Notes: generated from the sequence alone by a model not told the origin. A DNA stretch of 64,000 bases from an uncultured Lachnospiraceae bacterium (GCA_900544685.1 UQWA01000002.1:1-64000), one strand, 5' to 3'; numbered from the stretch's first letter, positions 52,933 to 62,164 are shown. Program-made: numbers and translations.

Positions 52933-54648
52933 ATGGCATGGTACGATGAAGCTGTTTTTTATCATATATACCCACTGGGTCTGACAGGAGCACCAAAGCA
53001 GAATGCTTACGAGAAGCCAGTTCATCGGTTGAATACACTGCTTCCATGGATCACTCATATCCATGATCTTGGATGTAATGCACTGTATATCGGCCCGCTG
53101 TTTGAATCTGTGGGACATGGTTACGAAACAACTGATTATAAGAAGCTGGACAGTCGTCTGGGTACGAATGAAGACCTGGTTAATTTTGTAAAAGAATGTC
53201 ACAGTCAGGGTATCCGGGTCATTCTGGATGGCGTATTCAATCACACCGGACGCGATTTTTTTGCATTTAAAGATATTCTGGAAAACCGTGAAAATTCTCT
53301 CTACCGCGACTGGTACTGCAATGTGAATTTCTACGGCAACAATGAATATAACGATGGTTTTTCCTACGAGAACTGGGGTGGCTATAATCTTCTGGTGAAA
53401 CTGAACCAGCGCAATCCGGAAGTAAAGGATTACATTTGTGATGTGATTCGTTTCTGGGTGAAAGCATTCGATATTGACGGTATTCGTCTGGATGCTGCAG
53501 ACGTTCTGGATTTTGATTTTATGAAGGCTCTTCGTCAGACAGCCAATACAGTGAAGCCAGAGTTCTGGCTGATGGGTGAAGTCATTCACGGAGATTATAT
53601 CCGCTGGGTCAATGAAGGAACCCTGCATTCCGTCACCAACTATCATCTGCATAAGGCCCTGTATTCCGGACATAACGATCACAATTACTTTGAAATTGCA
53701 CATACCGTAAAACGTCTCTATGAAATGGGTGGTAACCGTCCGGATGGACTGAAACTGTATAATTTTGTGGACAACCATGACGTAGAACGTATCTACACCA
53801 AGCTGAATAATAAAGCACATTTTGCACCGGTGCACATATTGATGTATACCCTTCCTGGCGTTCCTTCTATCTATTATGGTTCCGAATTCTGCATCGAGGG
53901 AAAGAAAGAATACGGCTCTGACGATTCGCTCCGTCCGCAGCTGAATCTGGAGAATTATAAAGATGCCATTACCTCTAATCCATGCACGGCTCTGATCGCA
54001 GCACTTGGAAAAGTACGCGCTTCCGTTCCTGCTCTCTCCTACGGGGATTATCAGCAATGTGTACTGACCAACCGCCAGTATGCATTCACCAGAAGCTGGA
54101 ATGGATGTACTGTTGCTATCACTGTCAACAACGATGACAACGGAGCTGATTTCTGGGTACCTGTAGACAGCAATGACTCTTATTTTGGTACTCTGACAGG
54201 TACAAAAATACAGCCGGAGAATGGTAAGATTCATGTAAGCGTAAAAGGTAACTTTGGTGAAATCTGGGTTCCGGAATCTGCACTGAATGGAGAACCTGTT
54301 ACAATTCCTGCAGAAACAGATGCGGCTGAAAATGATGTTATCTCAGATGTAGACATCGCTACAATGGCAGCCACCTCTTCCATAGAACCTTTATCGGAAA
54401 TTCCGCAGGAAGTTTCTGACGAAACAAATACTTCTACCAAACCAGACGTTTCTGATATTCCAGAAAAGAAAGATACAAAAGTTCTCGAACTGAATAAGCC
54501 TTACGAAGAAATGTCCGTAGAAGAGCTTCAGGCCGCTATTCTGGAAAAACTGGCAAAGAACGGTCCTGTTACCGATCAGATGCGTAAAGATGTGATGGAA
54601 AATGTCTACCCGAATTCTCTTCTGAACTGGGTGAAAAGCTTCCACTAA
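52933..54648 (+). CDS. GH13 alpha-amylase-family enzyme with C-terminal extension
   Basis: 571 residues without signal peptide. Barrel motifs: GVFNHTGRD at 100-108, GIRLDAADVL with nucleophile Asp187, MGEVIHG with Glu216, and FVDNHDVERIY with Asp283. Together they indicate an active maltodextrin or related glucan hydrolase. After the beta domain (about 450) comes a 100-residue tail: a Ser/Thr/Glu-rich linker, then a predicted helical module with MSVEELQAAILEKLAKNG and ENVYPNSLLNWVKSFH. The tail matches no domain I recognise. ATG at 52933 has GGAGG 10 nt upstream. The M42 peptidase gene follows. Confidence 0.9.
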   Translation: MAWYDEAVFYHIYPLGLTGAPKQNAYEKPVHRLNTLLPWITHIHDLGCNALYIGPLFESVGHGYETTDYKKLDSRLGTNEDLVNFVKECHSQGIRVILDGVFNHTGRDFFAFKDILENRENSLYRDWYCNVNFYGNNEYNDGFSYENWGGYNLLVKLNQRNPEVKDYICDVIRFWVKAFDIDGIRLDAADVLDFDFMKALRQTANTVKPEFWLMGEVIHGDYIRWVNEGTLHSVTNYHLHKALYSGHNDHNYFEIAHTVKRLYEMGGNRPDGLKLYNFVDNHDVERIYTKLNNKAHFAPVHILMYTLPGVPSIYYGSEFCIEGKKEYGSDDSLRPQLNLENYKDAITSNPCTALIAALGKVRASVPALSYGDYQQCVLTNRQYAFTRSWNGCTVAITVNNDDNGADFWVPVDSNDSYFGTLTGTKIQPENGKIHVSVKGNFGEIWVPESALNGEPVTIPAETDAAENDVISDVDIATMAATSSIEPLSEIPQEVSDETNTSTKPDVSDIPEKKDTKVLELNKPYEEMSVEELQAAILEKLAKNGPVTDQMRKDVMENVYPNSLLNWVKSFH

Positions 54649-54710
54649 CACTATAGATATTCTTCTCATTTACGTTACAGCAAAACAGGAATTATTTTTA
54701 CAGGAGATCA

Positions 54711-55754
54711 ATGATTATGAATTTTTTAAACGCAGAAGAAACGATAAAAGAATTATGTTATAAGCTTTATTCCATTGACAGTCCTACCGGTTTCACTGAT
54801 CGTGTTTCGGATTATCTGATTCGTTACACCAGGGAGCTTGGATATGATGCTTACTGCAATCGTCTTGGGAATGTCATTGTACCGATTCCGGGAAAAGACA
54901 ATGAGCACAGTGTAGCATTAAGTGCCCATGTGGACACTCTTGGACTGATGGTTCGTTCCATTACGAAAGATGGACAGCTGATGTTTACCAAGATCGGCGG
55001 ACCTGTTCTTCCATCTCTGGACGGGGAATACTGCAAAATCTATACCCGTTCCGGAAAAGTCTATACCGGAACGATCCTTTCTCTTTCTCCGGCTGTTCAT
55101 GTCTTTGATGATGCCAATACCCGCCCCAGGGATGAGAAAAATATGGCAGTACGTCTGGATGAAGAAGTGCATTCCAAAGAAGATGTGCTGGCTCTTGGTA
55201 TCCAGACCGGTGACTTTATCTGCTATGATCCGAAAACAATGTTTACAGAAAGCGGCTTCCTTAAGTCCCGTTTTATTGACGATAAAGCCTGTGCCGCTCT
55301 GGAACTGACTTTACTTACCTTGATGAAAGAGCAATCTCTGACACCAGCTCATACCACGTATATTTGTTTTTCCACTCATGAAGAAATTGGTTATGGGGGT
55401 GCTACTTTACCATCTGATTTGGATGAATTGTTAGTTGTAGATATGGGATGTGTAGGAGATGACCTGAACTGCACTGAACAGCAGGTAAGTATCTGTGCCA
55501 AGGATAATCTTGGACCATATGATTATGAAATAACTTCCAGACTGATTCATCTGTCTGATGAACATGGTATCGATTACGCAGTAGATATTTATCCTCACTA
55601 CGGTTCCGATGCCGGTCCAATGTGGCGTTCAGGAAAGGATACCAGGGCAGCACTGATTGGTCCTGGCGTCCATGCTTCTCACGGCATGGAACGGACGCAT
55701 CTGTCTGGCATGATGGCTACATTGAAACTGATGAGCTCATATCTTGAACTTTAA
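54711..55754 (+). CDS. M42 family metallo-aminopeptidase
   Basis: 347 residues of the co-catalytic zinc peptidase fold. ALSAHVDTLGLMV (His and Asp), RFIDDKACAA (Asp), STHEEIGYGGA (catalytic Glu-Glu), VVDMGCVGDD and HASHGMERTHLSG (His) supply the metal ligands. The family removes N-terminal residues from short peptides inside the cell. The ATG at 54711 is 4 nt from GGAG; an alternative at 54717 has the more usual 10-nt spacing, so the start may be two codons later. It ends in a bidirectional terminator shared with oppA. Confidence 0.9.
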   Translation: MIMNFLNAEETIKELCYKLYSIDSPTGFTDRVSDYLIRYTRELGYDAYCNRLGNVIVPIPGKDNEHSVALSAHVDTLGLMVRSITKDGQLMFTKIGGPVLPSLDGEYCKIYTRSGKVYTGTILSLSPAVHVFDDANTRPRDEKNMAVRLDEEVHSKEDVLALGIQTGDFICYDPKTMFTESGFLKSRFIDDKACAALELTLLTLMKEQSLTPAHTTYICFSTHEEIGYGGATLPSDLDELLVVDMGCVGDDLNCTEQQVSICAKDNLGPYDYEITSRLIHLSDEHGIDYAVDIYPHYGSDAGPMWRSGKDTRAALIGPGVHASHGMERTHLSGMMATLKLMSSYLEL

Positions 55755-55764
55755 TTTTTATCTT

Positions 55765-55807
55765 AAAAATCCCGGATGAACTTTTATCTGTTCATCCGGG
55801 ATTTTTT
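55765..55807. terminator. Bidirectional terminator between M42 peptidase and oppA
   Basis: A near-perfect 17-bp stem AAAAATCCCGGATGAAC/GTTCATCCGGGATTTTT with T or A runs on each side. Confidence 0.93.
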
Positions 55808-55823
55808 TAATTACTTATTCTTT

Positions 55824-57494
55824 TTATTCAGCAGATGTGTGTCCAAAGAAGAAGTATCCAAGTGTTGTATAATGCAGTCCTTTGATACCTTCGCTCAGCA
55901 TGTATTTCTGTGTGTAGAAGTACAGTGGGCAAACACCATAATCCTGTCCGATTACCAGATCTTCTGCTTCGTGCATCAGTTTCATACGTTCTCCCTGATC
56001 CATTGTTCCTCGGATCTGATCGAGCAGTGCATCGTAATCAGCGTTGCTGTATTTCGCATCGTTATTTCCGCCGCCTGTTTCCCACATATCGATGAAAGTC
56101 ATAGGATCATTGTAGTCAGCGATCCAGCCGTGACGTGCGATAGAGTAATCACCTTTCTTACGGCTGTCGATGAAGGATACCCATTCCTGGTTGTTCAGAG
56201 TAACCGTTACACCAAGTACATCTTCCCACATAAACTGCAGAGCTTCTGCAACTGCTTTGTGAGCTTCACTTGTATTATACAAATATTCTACTACAGGGAA
56301 GCCTTCTCCGTCCGGATATCCAGCTTCTGCAAGGAGTTCTTTTGCTTTTTCACAGTTTGCTTCGTAATCTGCATCTGTTGGTGCATAGTAATCTCCTCCA
56401 ACTGTACGGAAGTCATCGCCTGTTGCACCATCTGCGTCATATACACCGTAAGGTACGAATCCGCCAGCTTCTACCTGACCCTGCTGTGTAACTTTTTCTA
56501 CAATGTAAGTACGGTCAACTGCCAGTGTAAATGCTTCTCTTACAAGTGGATTGTCAAATGGTTCCTGTTCGTTATTGAAGCATACGAAGTATGTTCCAAT
56601 GTAATCCAGAATCTTCAGATCGCCAGAAGCTACCAGACTTGTGATTTCTGCCTGTGGAACGTCCTCGATGAAATTCAGTTCTCCTGAATTAAATCCAGAC
56701 AGCATCGCGTTCTGATCATCCATCAGTTTGAATGTAATGGTATCAGGCCCAAGTTCCTCTGCTCCATAGTATTCATCGTTCTTTGCTACTACGATTTCAG
56801 AGTTATGTGTCCAATCTGTCATCTTGTAAGGACCATTAGAAACATAAGTATCTACATCATATGTCCACTGATCTCCGTTTGCTTCGATGATGTCTTCACG
56901 AACAGGCATCAGTGCTGGGAATGCACAAAGTTCTTCGAAGTAAGCAAGGTCTGTAGTAAGGGTTACTTTAAATGTCTTATCATCTACTGCTTCTACGCCC
57001 AGTTCAGATGGATCTTTCTTGCCATCGATAATATCCTGTGCATTTACGACATTTGCAATCATATAGCTGTAATCTGCAGCTGTGTTAGGATCTACCAGTC
57101 TTCTCCATGCATATGCAAAATCATTTGCTGTTACAGGTACACCGTCAGACCATTTGATACCGTCACGAAGATGGAATGTATAGCTTACAGTACCGTCTTC
57201 ATTTTCTTCTCTGTCATAGCTTTCTGCCTGTCCATAGGTAAGTGTGGATGAATCACAGGTTCCGTCAGATCCCACCTGTTCTTCTCCTGAATCTTCCCAT
57301 GTCATCAGACCTTCGAAAAGGTGCAGCATCATGGTACCACCATCCAGTGTGGTGTTCTTCTGTGGGTCCATTGTCTGAGGTTCGGAAGCAAGGTTTACTG
57401 TGATATTGAAATCATCAGCACTTGCTGCGAAGCCAAACACGGAAGTTGCGATTGCTGTTGTAGCAATAAATGGCAACAGTTTTCTCATTTTCAT
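55824..57494 (-). CDS. oppA: Peptide ABC transporter substrate-binding protein
   Basis: 556 residues of the SBP_bac_5 fold: EPQTMDPQKNTTLDGGTMMLHLFEGLMTW, YTFHLRDGIKWSDGVPVTANDFAYAWRRLVDP and IADYNDPMTFIDMW are typical OppA segments. It has a signal peptide (MKMRKLLPFIATTAIATSVFGFAASADDF) but no lipobox cysteine, so it would be either released or tethered by an uncleaved helix, unlike most Gram-positive SBPs. ATG at 57494 is chosen for GGAGG 8 nt upstream. Last gene of the opp operon, after oppF. Confidence 0.92.
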   Translation of the reverse strand: MKMRKLLPFIATTAIATSVFGFAASADDFNITVNLASEPQTMDPQKNTTLDGGTMMLHLFEGLMTWEDSGEEQVGSDGTCDSSTLTYGQAESYDREENEDGTVSYTFHLRDGIKWSDGVPVTANDFAYAWRRLVDPNTAADYSYMIANVVNAQDIIDGKKDPSELGVEAVDDKTFKVTLTTDLAYFEELCAFPALMPVREDIIEANGDQWTYDVDTYVSNGPYKMTDWTHNSEIVVAKNDEYYGAEELGPDTITFKLMDDQNAMLSGFNSGELNFIEDVPQAEITSLVASGDLKILDYIGTYFVCFNNEQEPFDNPLVREAFTLAVDRTYIVEKVTQQGQVEAGGFVPYGVYDADGATGDDFRTVGGDYYAPTDADYEANCEKAKELLAEAGYPDGEGFPVVEYLYNTSEAHKAVAEALQFMWEDVLGVTVTLNNQEWVSFIDSRKKGDYSIARHGWIADYNDPMTFIDMWETGGGNNDAKYSNADYDALLDQIRGTMDQGERMKLMHEAEDLVIGQDYGVCPLYFYTQKYMLSEGIKGLHYTTLGYFFFGHTSAE

Positions 57495-57558
57495 AGTCTC
57501 TTCCTCCATTTCCCTTATGAAATATGATATATGATTGATAAACAGCGTCTTAGCTGTA

Positions 57559-58593
57559 TTATCCAAGCATGTGGCATGCTGCCCAGTGCTCCGGTGCATG
57601 CTCTTTAAATTCTGGTACCTCTTTACGGCACTTATCTGTCGCATAAGGACATCTGGTGTGGAACTTACATCCTGTCGGAGGATTCATCGGAGATGGAATA
57701 TCTCCTTCCAAAATAATACGCTGTCTCGTTCTGCTAAGCTGCGGATCCGGAACCGGTACTGCTGACAAAAGCGTCTTGGTATATGGATGAATCGGATTGC
57801 GGTTCAACTCATAGCTTTCAGCAAGCTCCATCATATTTCCCAGATACATAACTCCAATACGATTAGAGATATGACGTACTACAGACAAGTCATGGGCAAT
57901 AAACAAATAGGTCAGTCCCATTTCTTCCTGCATATCTTCCAGCATGTTTACTACCTGTGACTGAATCGACACATCCAGTGCGGAAATTGGTTCATCACAG
58001 ACAATAAATTCTGGATTTACAGCCAGAGCTCTTGCAATACCTACTCGCTGCTGCTGACCACCAGAAAACTCATGCGGATAACGGTTAGCATGTTCTGTAT
58101 TTAATCCAACCTTTCCCAAAAGCTCTTTAATTCGATCATTACGGTCATTTTTAGAAGAATATAATTTATGAATATCAAGTGCTTCTCCAATGATTTCTCC
58201 AACTGTCATTCGCGGATCCAGACTGGCTGAAGGATCCTGGAAGATAATCTGCATCTTACGACGATATGGAAGCATATTCACCTGCTTTGGCTTCGGTACT
58301 TTGATCTGCTTCAATGTACCGTCTGCTTCTGTCACCCATGGATTCTCGCCTTCAAAAATAGTCTCTCCATCGTATACAATCTTTCCGGAAGTCGGATCGT
58401 GAAGCTGAAGAATCGTACGTCCGAGAGTAGTCTTACCACAGCCTGATTCTCCAACCAGTCCAAGGGTTTCTCCTCTGCGGATAAACAGAGAGATATCTTC
58501 TACAGCACGTACTCCCGGTCCTTTTAATCCTTTCACCGGAAAGTATTTCTTTAAATGATCAACGGAAACGAGGATATCGTTCTGATTACTCAT
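57559..58593 (-). CDS. oppF: Peptide ABC transporter ATPase OppF
   Basis: 344 residues. Walker A GLVGESGCGKTTLGRTIL, Q-loop MQIIFQDPSASLDPRM, signature SGGQQQRVGIARALA and Walker B FIVCDEPISALDVS. The C-terminal oligopeptide domain has CKFHTRCPYATDKC, a likely 4Fe-4S or zinc-binding cysteine set. Start at 58593 behind GGAGG; overlaps oppD by 8 nt. Energises import together with OppD. Confidence 0.94.
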   Translation of the reverse strand: MSNQNDILVSVDHLKKYFPVKGLKGPGVRAVEDISLFIRRGETLGLVGESGCGKTTLGRTILQLHDPTSGKIVYDGETIFEGENPWVTEADGTLKQIKVPKPKQVNMLPYRRKMQIIFQDPSASLDPRMTVGEIIGEALDIHKLYSSKNDRNDRIKELLGKVGLNTEHANRYPHEFSGGQQQRVGIARALAVNPEFIVCDEPISALDVSIQSQVVNMLEDMQEEMGLTYLFIAHDLSVVRHISNRIGVMYLGNMMELAESYELNRNPIHPYTKTLLSAVPVPDPQLSRTRQRIILEGDIPSPMNPPTGCKFHTRCPYATDKCRKEVPEFKEHAPEHWAACHMLG

Positions 58594-59623
58594 TTTCTTT
58601 TCCCTCCGTTCCTTCTTTTTTCTGTGCCTCAATGGCATCCTGTACTCTCAGCCAGCATGCTGCTCTGTGATTGTCTCCCAGTTCCACATAAGGTGGCATC
58701 TTCTGGAGACAAACTTTCATAGCATGTTCACAACGCGGAGCAAACGGACATCCCTCAGGTGGGTTCAACATATCAACCGGAGATCCCTCAATCGGAATCA
58801 GTCGTTCATAGCTTTCTGCGTCTACACGAGGCATGGAACGAAGAAGTCCCGTGGTATATGGATGACCTGGTTCGTAGAAAATATCATCTACCGGTCCCTG
58901 TTCTACCATCTTACCTGCATACATAACAGATACCTTGTCACATACTTCTGCCACTACTCCAAGGTTATGGGTAATGAAAATAATGCCCATATGATTCTTC
59001 TTCTGAAGTTCTTTCATCAATTCCAGAATCTGTGCCTGAATTGTCACATCCAATGCTGTAGTCGGTTCATCTGCAATCAGCAGTTTCGGATGACAGATCA
59101 GTCCCATAGCTATCATAACACGCTGTCTCATACCACCTGAAAGTTCATGTGGATACTGCTTCATACGTTTTTCTACATTATTAATGCCAACCTGCTCCAG
59201 CATCTCCATAGCACGTTTGTCTGCATCTTCTTTTGAAATATTCTTATCATGTGCACGAAGTGCTTCGGTCAGCTGATTTCCGATCGTATATACCGGATTC
59301 AGACATGTCATCGGATTCTGAAAAATCATGGCAACCTGACTTCCTCGATAGTCAACCATCTCAGAAGGGGTCTTTGCCAGCATATCTTCTCCTTCCAGAG
59401 TAATGGATCCTTCCATTACTTTACCTGGAGACTGTAAGAGTCCGATAATGGAATATGCCTCTACAGACTTTCCTGATCCTGACTCTCCTACAATACCCAT
59501 TACTTCATCATAATCCACATCATAGCTGATACCATTCACAGCTTTTACTTCTCCTGCCGGGGTAAAGAAGGAGACATGCAGATTCTTTACTTCCAATAAT
59601 TTCTGTTTCTTATCTTCGCTCAT
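58586..59623 (-). CDS. oppD: Peptide ABC transporter ATPase OppD
   Basis: 345 residues. Walker A GIVGESGSGKSVEAYSII, Q-loop VAMIFQNPMTCLNPV, signature LSGGMRQRVMIAMGL, Walker B LLIADEPTTALDVT, C-terminal cysteine motif CPFAPRCEHAMKVC. Pairs with OppF. Lies 13 bp after oppC. Confidence 0.94.
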   Translation of the reverse strand: MSEDKKQKLLEVKNLHVSFFTPAGEVKAVNGISYDVDYDEVMGIVGESGSGKSVEAYSIIGLLQSPGKVMEGSITLEGEDMLAKTPSEMVDYRGSQVAMIFQNPMTCLNPVYTIGNQLTEALRAHDKNISKEDADKRAMEMLEQVGINNVEKRMKQYPHELSGGMRQRVMIAMGLICHPKLLIADEPTTALDVTIQAQILELMKELQKKNHMGIIFITHNLGVVAEVCDKVSVMYAGKMVEQGPVDDIFYEPGHPYTTGLLRSMPRVDAESYERLIPIEGSPVDMLNPPEGCPFAPRCEHAMKVCLQKMPPYVELGDNHRAACWLRVQDAIEAQKKEGTEGKENE

Positions 59624-59636
59624 AATCTCTCTTCTC

Positions 59637-60992
59637 CTACTTCTTCAATCTTGGATCCAGCGCATCACGAAGTCCGTCACCAAACAGGTTCAGTGAAAGA
59701 ATCATCAGACTCAGTATTACGGCCGGAATGAACAGTCTGTATGGATAGGTGTTCAGACCGCTTAATGCTTCTGAACACATGGAACCCAGACTGGTCAGCG
59801 GTGCAGATACACCTACACCTACGAAAGAAAGGAAAGACTCCAGGAAGATCGCAGACGGAATCTGAAGGAAAGTCGTCGTAACGATCTGTCCGATACAGTT
59901 TGGAAGCAGATGTCTTCGAATAATTCTTCCACCTTTTGCTCCCAGTGCTCTGGCTGCTGTTACATATTCCTGCTGTTTTAACTGCAGAATCTGTCCACGA
60001 ATAATACGGCTCATGGTTACCCAGTATAATAAACCGAATGCAATAAACATAGAAATCAGGTTTGGTCCCAGAATGGTAACCAGTTTCTGTAAGATACCAT
60101 TACCGGAATTCTGGAACTGTTCCAATGCCGGCTTCAAGGTTGCGGATAAAAGCAGAATAATCAGCATCTCCGGAATGGAATAAATCATTTCTACGATACG
60201 CTGCATAACTGCATCCACTGCACCACCACAGTATCCGGATATGGATCCATACACAGCACCGATGATCAATACCAGAAGTGCTGCACAAATACCAACGGTA
60301 ATGGAAACACGGGTACCTACCATAACTCGTACCATGATATCACGTCCCTGATCGTCGGTTCCGAACACATGTGGGAAAACTTTTTCGCCTGACGCTTTAC
60401 GCTCCAGTTCTTTTTCTGAATAACCAAATGGTTTTTTCTTCAAACCTAATTCTTTTGCTGCCTGACTCTCGGTAATGGTTTCTTCTTCCGCCTCAGAACT
60501 CTCTGCATTCACTGATGCCTGTGCACGAATCTTTGCCTCTTCAATTCTGGAAAGCTTCTTACCGTTTGCTTCTGCTTCTGCTCTTGCCTGTTCTACTGCT
60601 TCATCCGGTGAAAGTACACCGGTACCGGTATGTTCTTCAATGTACGCATGAATGGCCTGTATATCTTCATACGTATAATGAGAAAGTCCCAGGGCTTCAG
60701 AGCCACGGATCTGCTGCTTATAAGTATAAGGAACTACCATTGGTCCGACAAATGCGAATAAGGTCAAAATAATAATAATAGCCAGGGCTACCATAGCCAC
60801 CGTATTTTTGCGAAGTCTTCTCCATGCATCTTTCCAGTAAGACACACTCTTACGGTCCTGAATGAAATTCTCTTTTTCTTCGGAAGTTGCCGGTTCAAAT
60901 GCATTCTCCGGCAATTCTGCATTCCACTTCATAATATCATCTACATTCGGCTGAAGTGAACCGAACTTTTTATATCTCTTGTTCTCTGCCAT
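59637..60992 (-). CDS. oppC: Peptide ABC transporter permease OppC with large extracellular insertion
   Basis: 451 residues versus about 300 for typical OppC. TM1 (TVAMVALAIIIILTLFAFVGPMVV at about 64-87) is followed by about 105 extra residues (100-205) rich in Glu, Ala and Lys. These include HAYIEEHTGTGVLSPDEAVEQAR and helical EAEANGKKLSRIEEAKIRAQAS, before the conserved HVFGTDDQGRDIMVRV. The C-terminal half keeps the EAA loop (ARALGAKGGRIIRRHLLPN). The insertion would lie outside the cell between TM1 and TM2, where it could contact the substrate-binding protein. Translated 2 bp after oppB. Confidence 0.92.
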   Translation of the reverse strand: MAENKRYKKFGSLQPNVDDIMKWNAELPENAFEPATSEEKENFIQDRKSVSYWKDAWRRLRKNTVAMVALAIIIILTLFAFVGPMVVPYTYKQQIRGSEALGLSHYTYEDIQAIHAYIEEHTGTGVLSPDEAVEQARAEAEANGKKLSRIEEAKIRAQASVNAESSEAEEETITESQAAKELGLKKKPFGYSEKELERKASGEKVFPHVFGTDDQGRDIMVRVMVGTRVSITVGICAALLVLIIGAVYGSISGYCGGAVDAVMQRIVEMIYSIPEMLIILLLSATLKPALEQFQNSGNGILQKLVTILGPNLISMFIAFGLLYWVTMSRIIRGQILQLKQQEYVTAARALGAKGGRIIRRHLLPNCIGQIVTTTFLQIPSAIFLESFLSFVGVGVSAPLTSLGSMCSEALSGLNTYPYRLFIPAVILSLMILSLNLFGDGLRDALDPRLKK

Positions 60993-60994
60993 CT

Positions 60995-61936
60995 CTAGTG
61001 TCCTCCATTCGACAAATTAATACGCGGATCCACCAGTTTATAACAGAGATCGACTACCAGGTTCATAATAATAATAAAGGTAGCCAGGAAGATCGTTGTT
61101 CCCATAATTACCGGATAATCACGGTTCTGTATTGACTGAATAAAATATCTTCCAAGTCCCGGAATTGAAAATACTCTTTCTACTACCAGACCACCACAAA
61201 GTGTAAATGCAATCTGCGGTCCGAGATAAGTAATAACCGGAATCAATGCATTACGAAGAGCGTGTTTGAAAATAATCTTATTGTTCTTCAGGCCCTTTGC
61301 TTTTGCAGTCTTGATATATTCCTGATTAATGGAATCCAGCATAGCAGTTCTGGTCTGTCTGGAAAGATAACACATCGGATAAAATCCCAGTGCAAGACAT
61401 GGCAGTACATAACTCTTGGCTGAACCATCAAATAAAGCCGGAAATACTTTTACTCCAGAAATTCCTCCACATAAAGTATGAAGCAAAATCGTAGCAACTA
61501 CGAAACCAGGCATGGAAATACCCAATGTACACACAATACGCAGGAGACTGTCTACCCAAGTACCTCTCTTAAATGCGGCAAGACAGCCAAGCGGCACACC
61601 TACCAAAACAGCCCATAAAAGTGCGATACTTCCAATCTTTGCAGATACCGGAAACATTTCCATAATAATGGATAATACGGCTCTGTTCTTCTGCATTTTA
61701 ATAGAAGTACCAAAATCTCCATGAAGAATATTACCAAGATACTTGACCATCTGTACCGGAACTGGCTGATCCAGTCCGTACTTTGCATTTAATGCATCAA
61801 TTGTCGCCTGAGATGGCGCTTTTTCAGACAGCCACGGATTACCTGGTATCGCATTCATCAGTATGAATGTAAGACAGGCAACAACGAGCAGGGTAACGAC
61901 TGCCATGAAAATTCTTCTAATCGTATACTTTCTCAT
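60995..61936 (-). CDS. oppB: Peptide ABC transporter permease OppB
   Basis: 313 residues, six TM helices. MRKYTIRRIFMAVVTLLVVACLTFILMNAIPGNPW opens as usual; the EAA loop is KTAKAKGLKNNKIIFKHALRNALIPVITYLG; VVERVFSIPGLGRYFIQSIQNRDYPVI is the conserved end. First structural gene of the opp operon, behind a promoter, a short leader peptide and a terminator hairpin. Confidence 0.95.
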   Translation of the reverse strand: MRKYTIRRIFMAVVTLLVVACLTFILMNAIPGNPWLSEKAPSQATIDALNAKYGLDQPVPVQMVKYLGNILHGDFGTSIKMQKNRAVLSIIMEMFPVSAKIGSIALLWAVLVGVPLGCLAAFKRGTWVDSLLRIVCTLGISMPGFVVATILLHTLCGGISGVKVFPALFDGSAKSYVLPCLALGFYPMCYLSRQTRTAMLDSINQEYIKTAKAKGLKNNKIIFKHALRNALIPVITYLGPQIAFTLCGGLVVERVFSIPGLGRYFIQSIQNRDYPVIMGTTIFLATFIIIMNLVVDLCYKLVDPRINLSNGGH

Positions 61937-62010
61937 CTTTCTTCTTCCTCTCTTGCTTTTTGCTACAACCCAGAGAGTCAGAAGCGCAAAAATACCATAA
62001 AAAGAATTCA

Positions 62011-62049
62011 GATGTTAGAAAAAGCATGCCTAAAAAGTTCTGGCATGCT
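62011..62049 (-). terminator. Attenuator-like terminator in the opp leader
   Basis: On the minus strand AGCATGCC (62042-62049) pairs with GGCATGCT (62023-62030) across an 11-nt loop and runs into TTTTTCTAAC. An outer pair GAATTCAG (within the leader ORF)/CTGAATTC (after the U-tract) encloses it. The stop codon of the leader peptide lies at the loop-3' arm boundary, so ribosomes reaching the stop would cover the hairpin. Confidence 0.75.
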
Positions 62050-62095
62050 CCACAATTTGCCTGAATTCCTTCTTTGTGTACCCCATTGTACTCAT
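62030..62095 (-). CDS. 21-residue leader peptide of the opp operon
   Basis: An ATG at 62095, preceded by AGGG at a 5-nt spacing, opens a frame of 21 codons beginning MSTMGYTKKE and ending EHARTF. It stops at TAG (62030-62032), exactly inside the terminator hairpin. It lies 40 nt after the opp promoter -10 box and about 95 nt before oppB. No homology is recognised. Expression of the small frame and its overlap with the terminator suggest translation-coupled attenuation, in which ribosome position decides readthrough into oppB. This is inferred from layout alone. Confidence 0.55.
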   Translation of the reverse strand: MSTMGYTKKEFRQIVEHARTF

Positions 62096-62135
62096 ATCAT
62101 CCCTAAATCGTAACTTTTACATACGAATTATTGTT

Positions 62136-62164
62136 ATTATATAATCAATTGCAGTTATTGTCAA
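62136..62164 (-). promoter_or_regulatory. Consensus SigA promoter of the opp operon
   Basis: TTGACA (62159-62164) and TATAAT (62136-62141) on the minus strand with a 17-bp spacer, a perfect consensus. A second TTGACA lies immediately upstream. Together with the leader it accounts for the 309 bp between oppB and the secreted-protein gene. Confidence 0.92.

Noticed and set aside
52891..54234. 447-residue open frame on the minus strand
   Set aside because: Antisense shadow of the well-supported GH13 gene; composition (many Ile, His, Cys) and lack of domains mark it as non-coding.
55776..56687. 303-residue open frame on the plus strand
   Set aside because: Antisense to oppA, Cys- and Phe-rich shadow with no recognisable domain.
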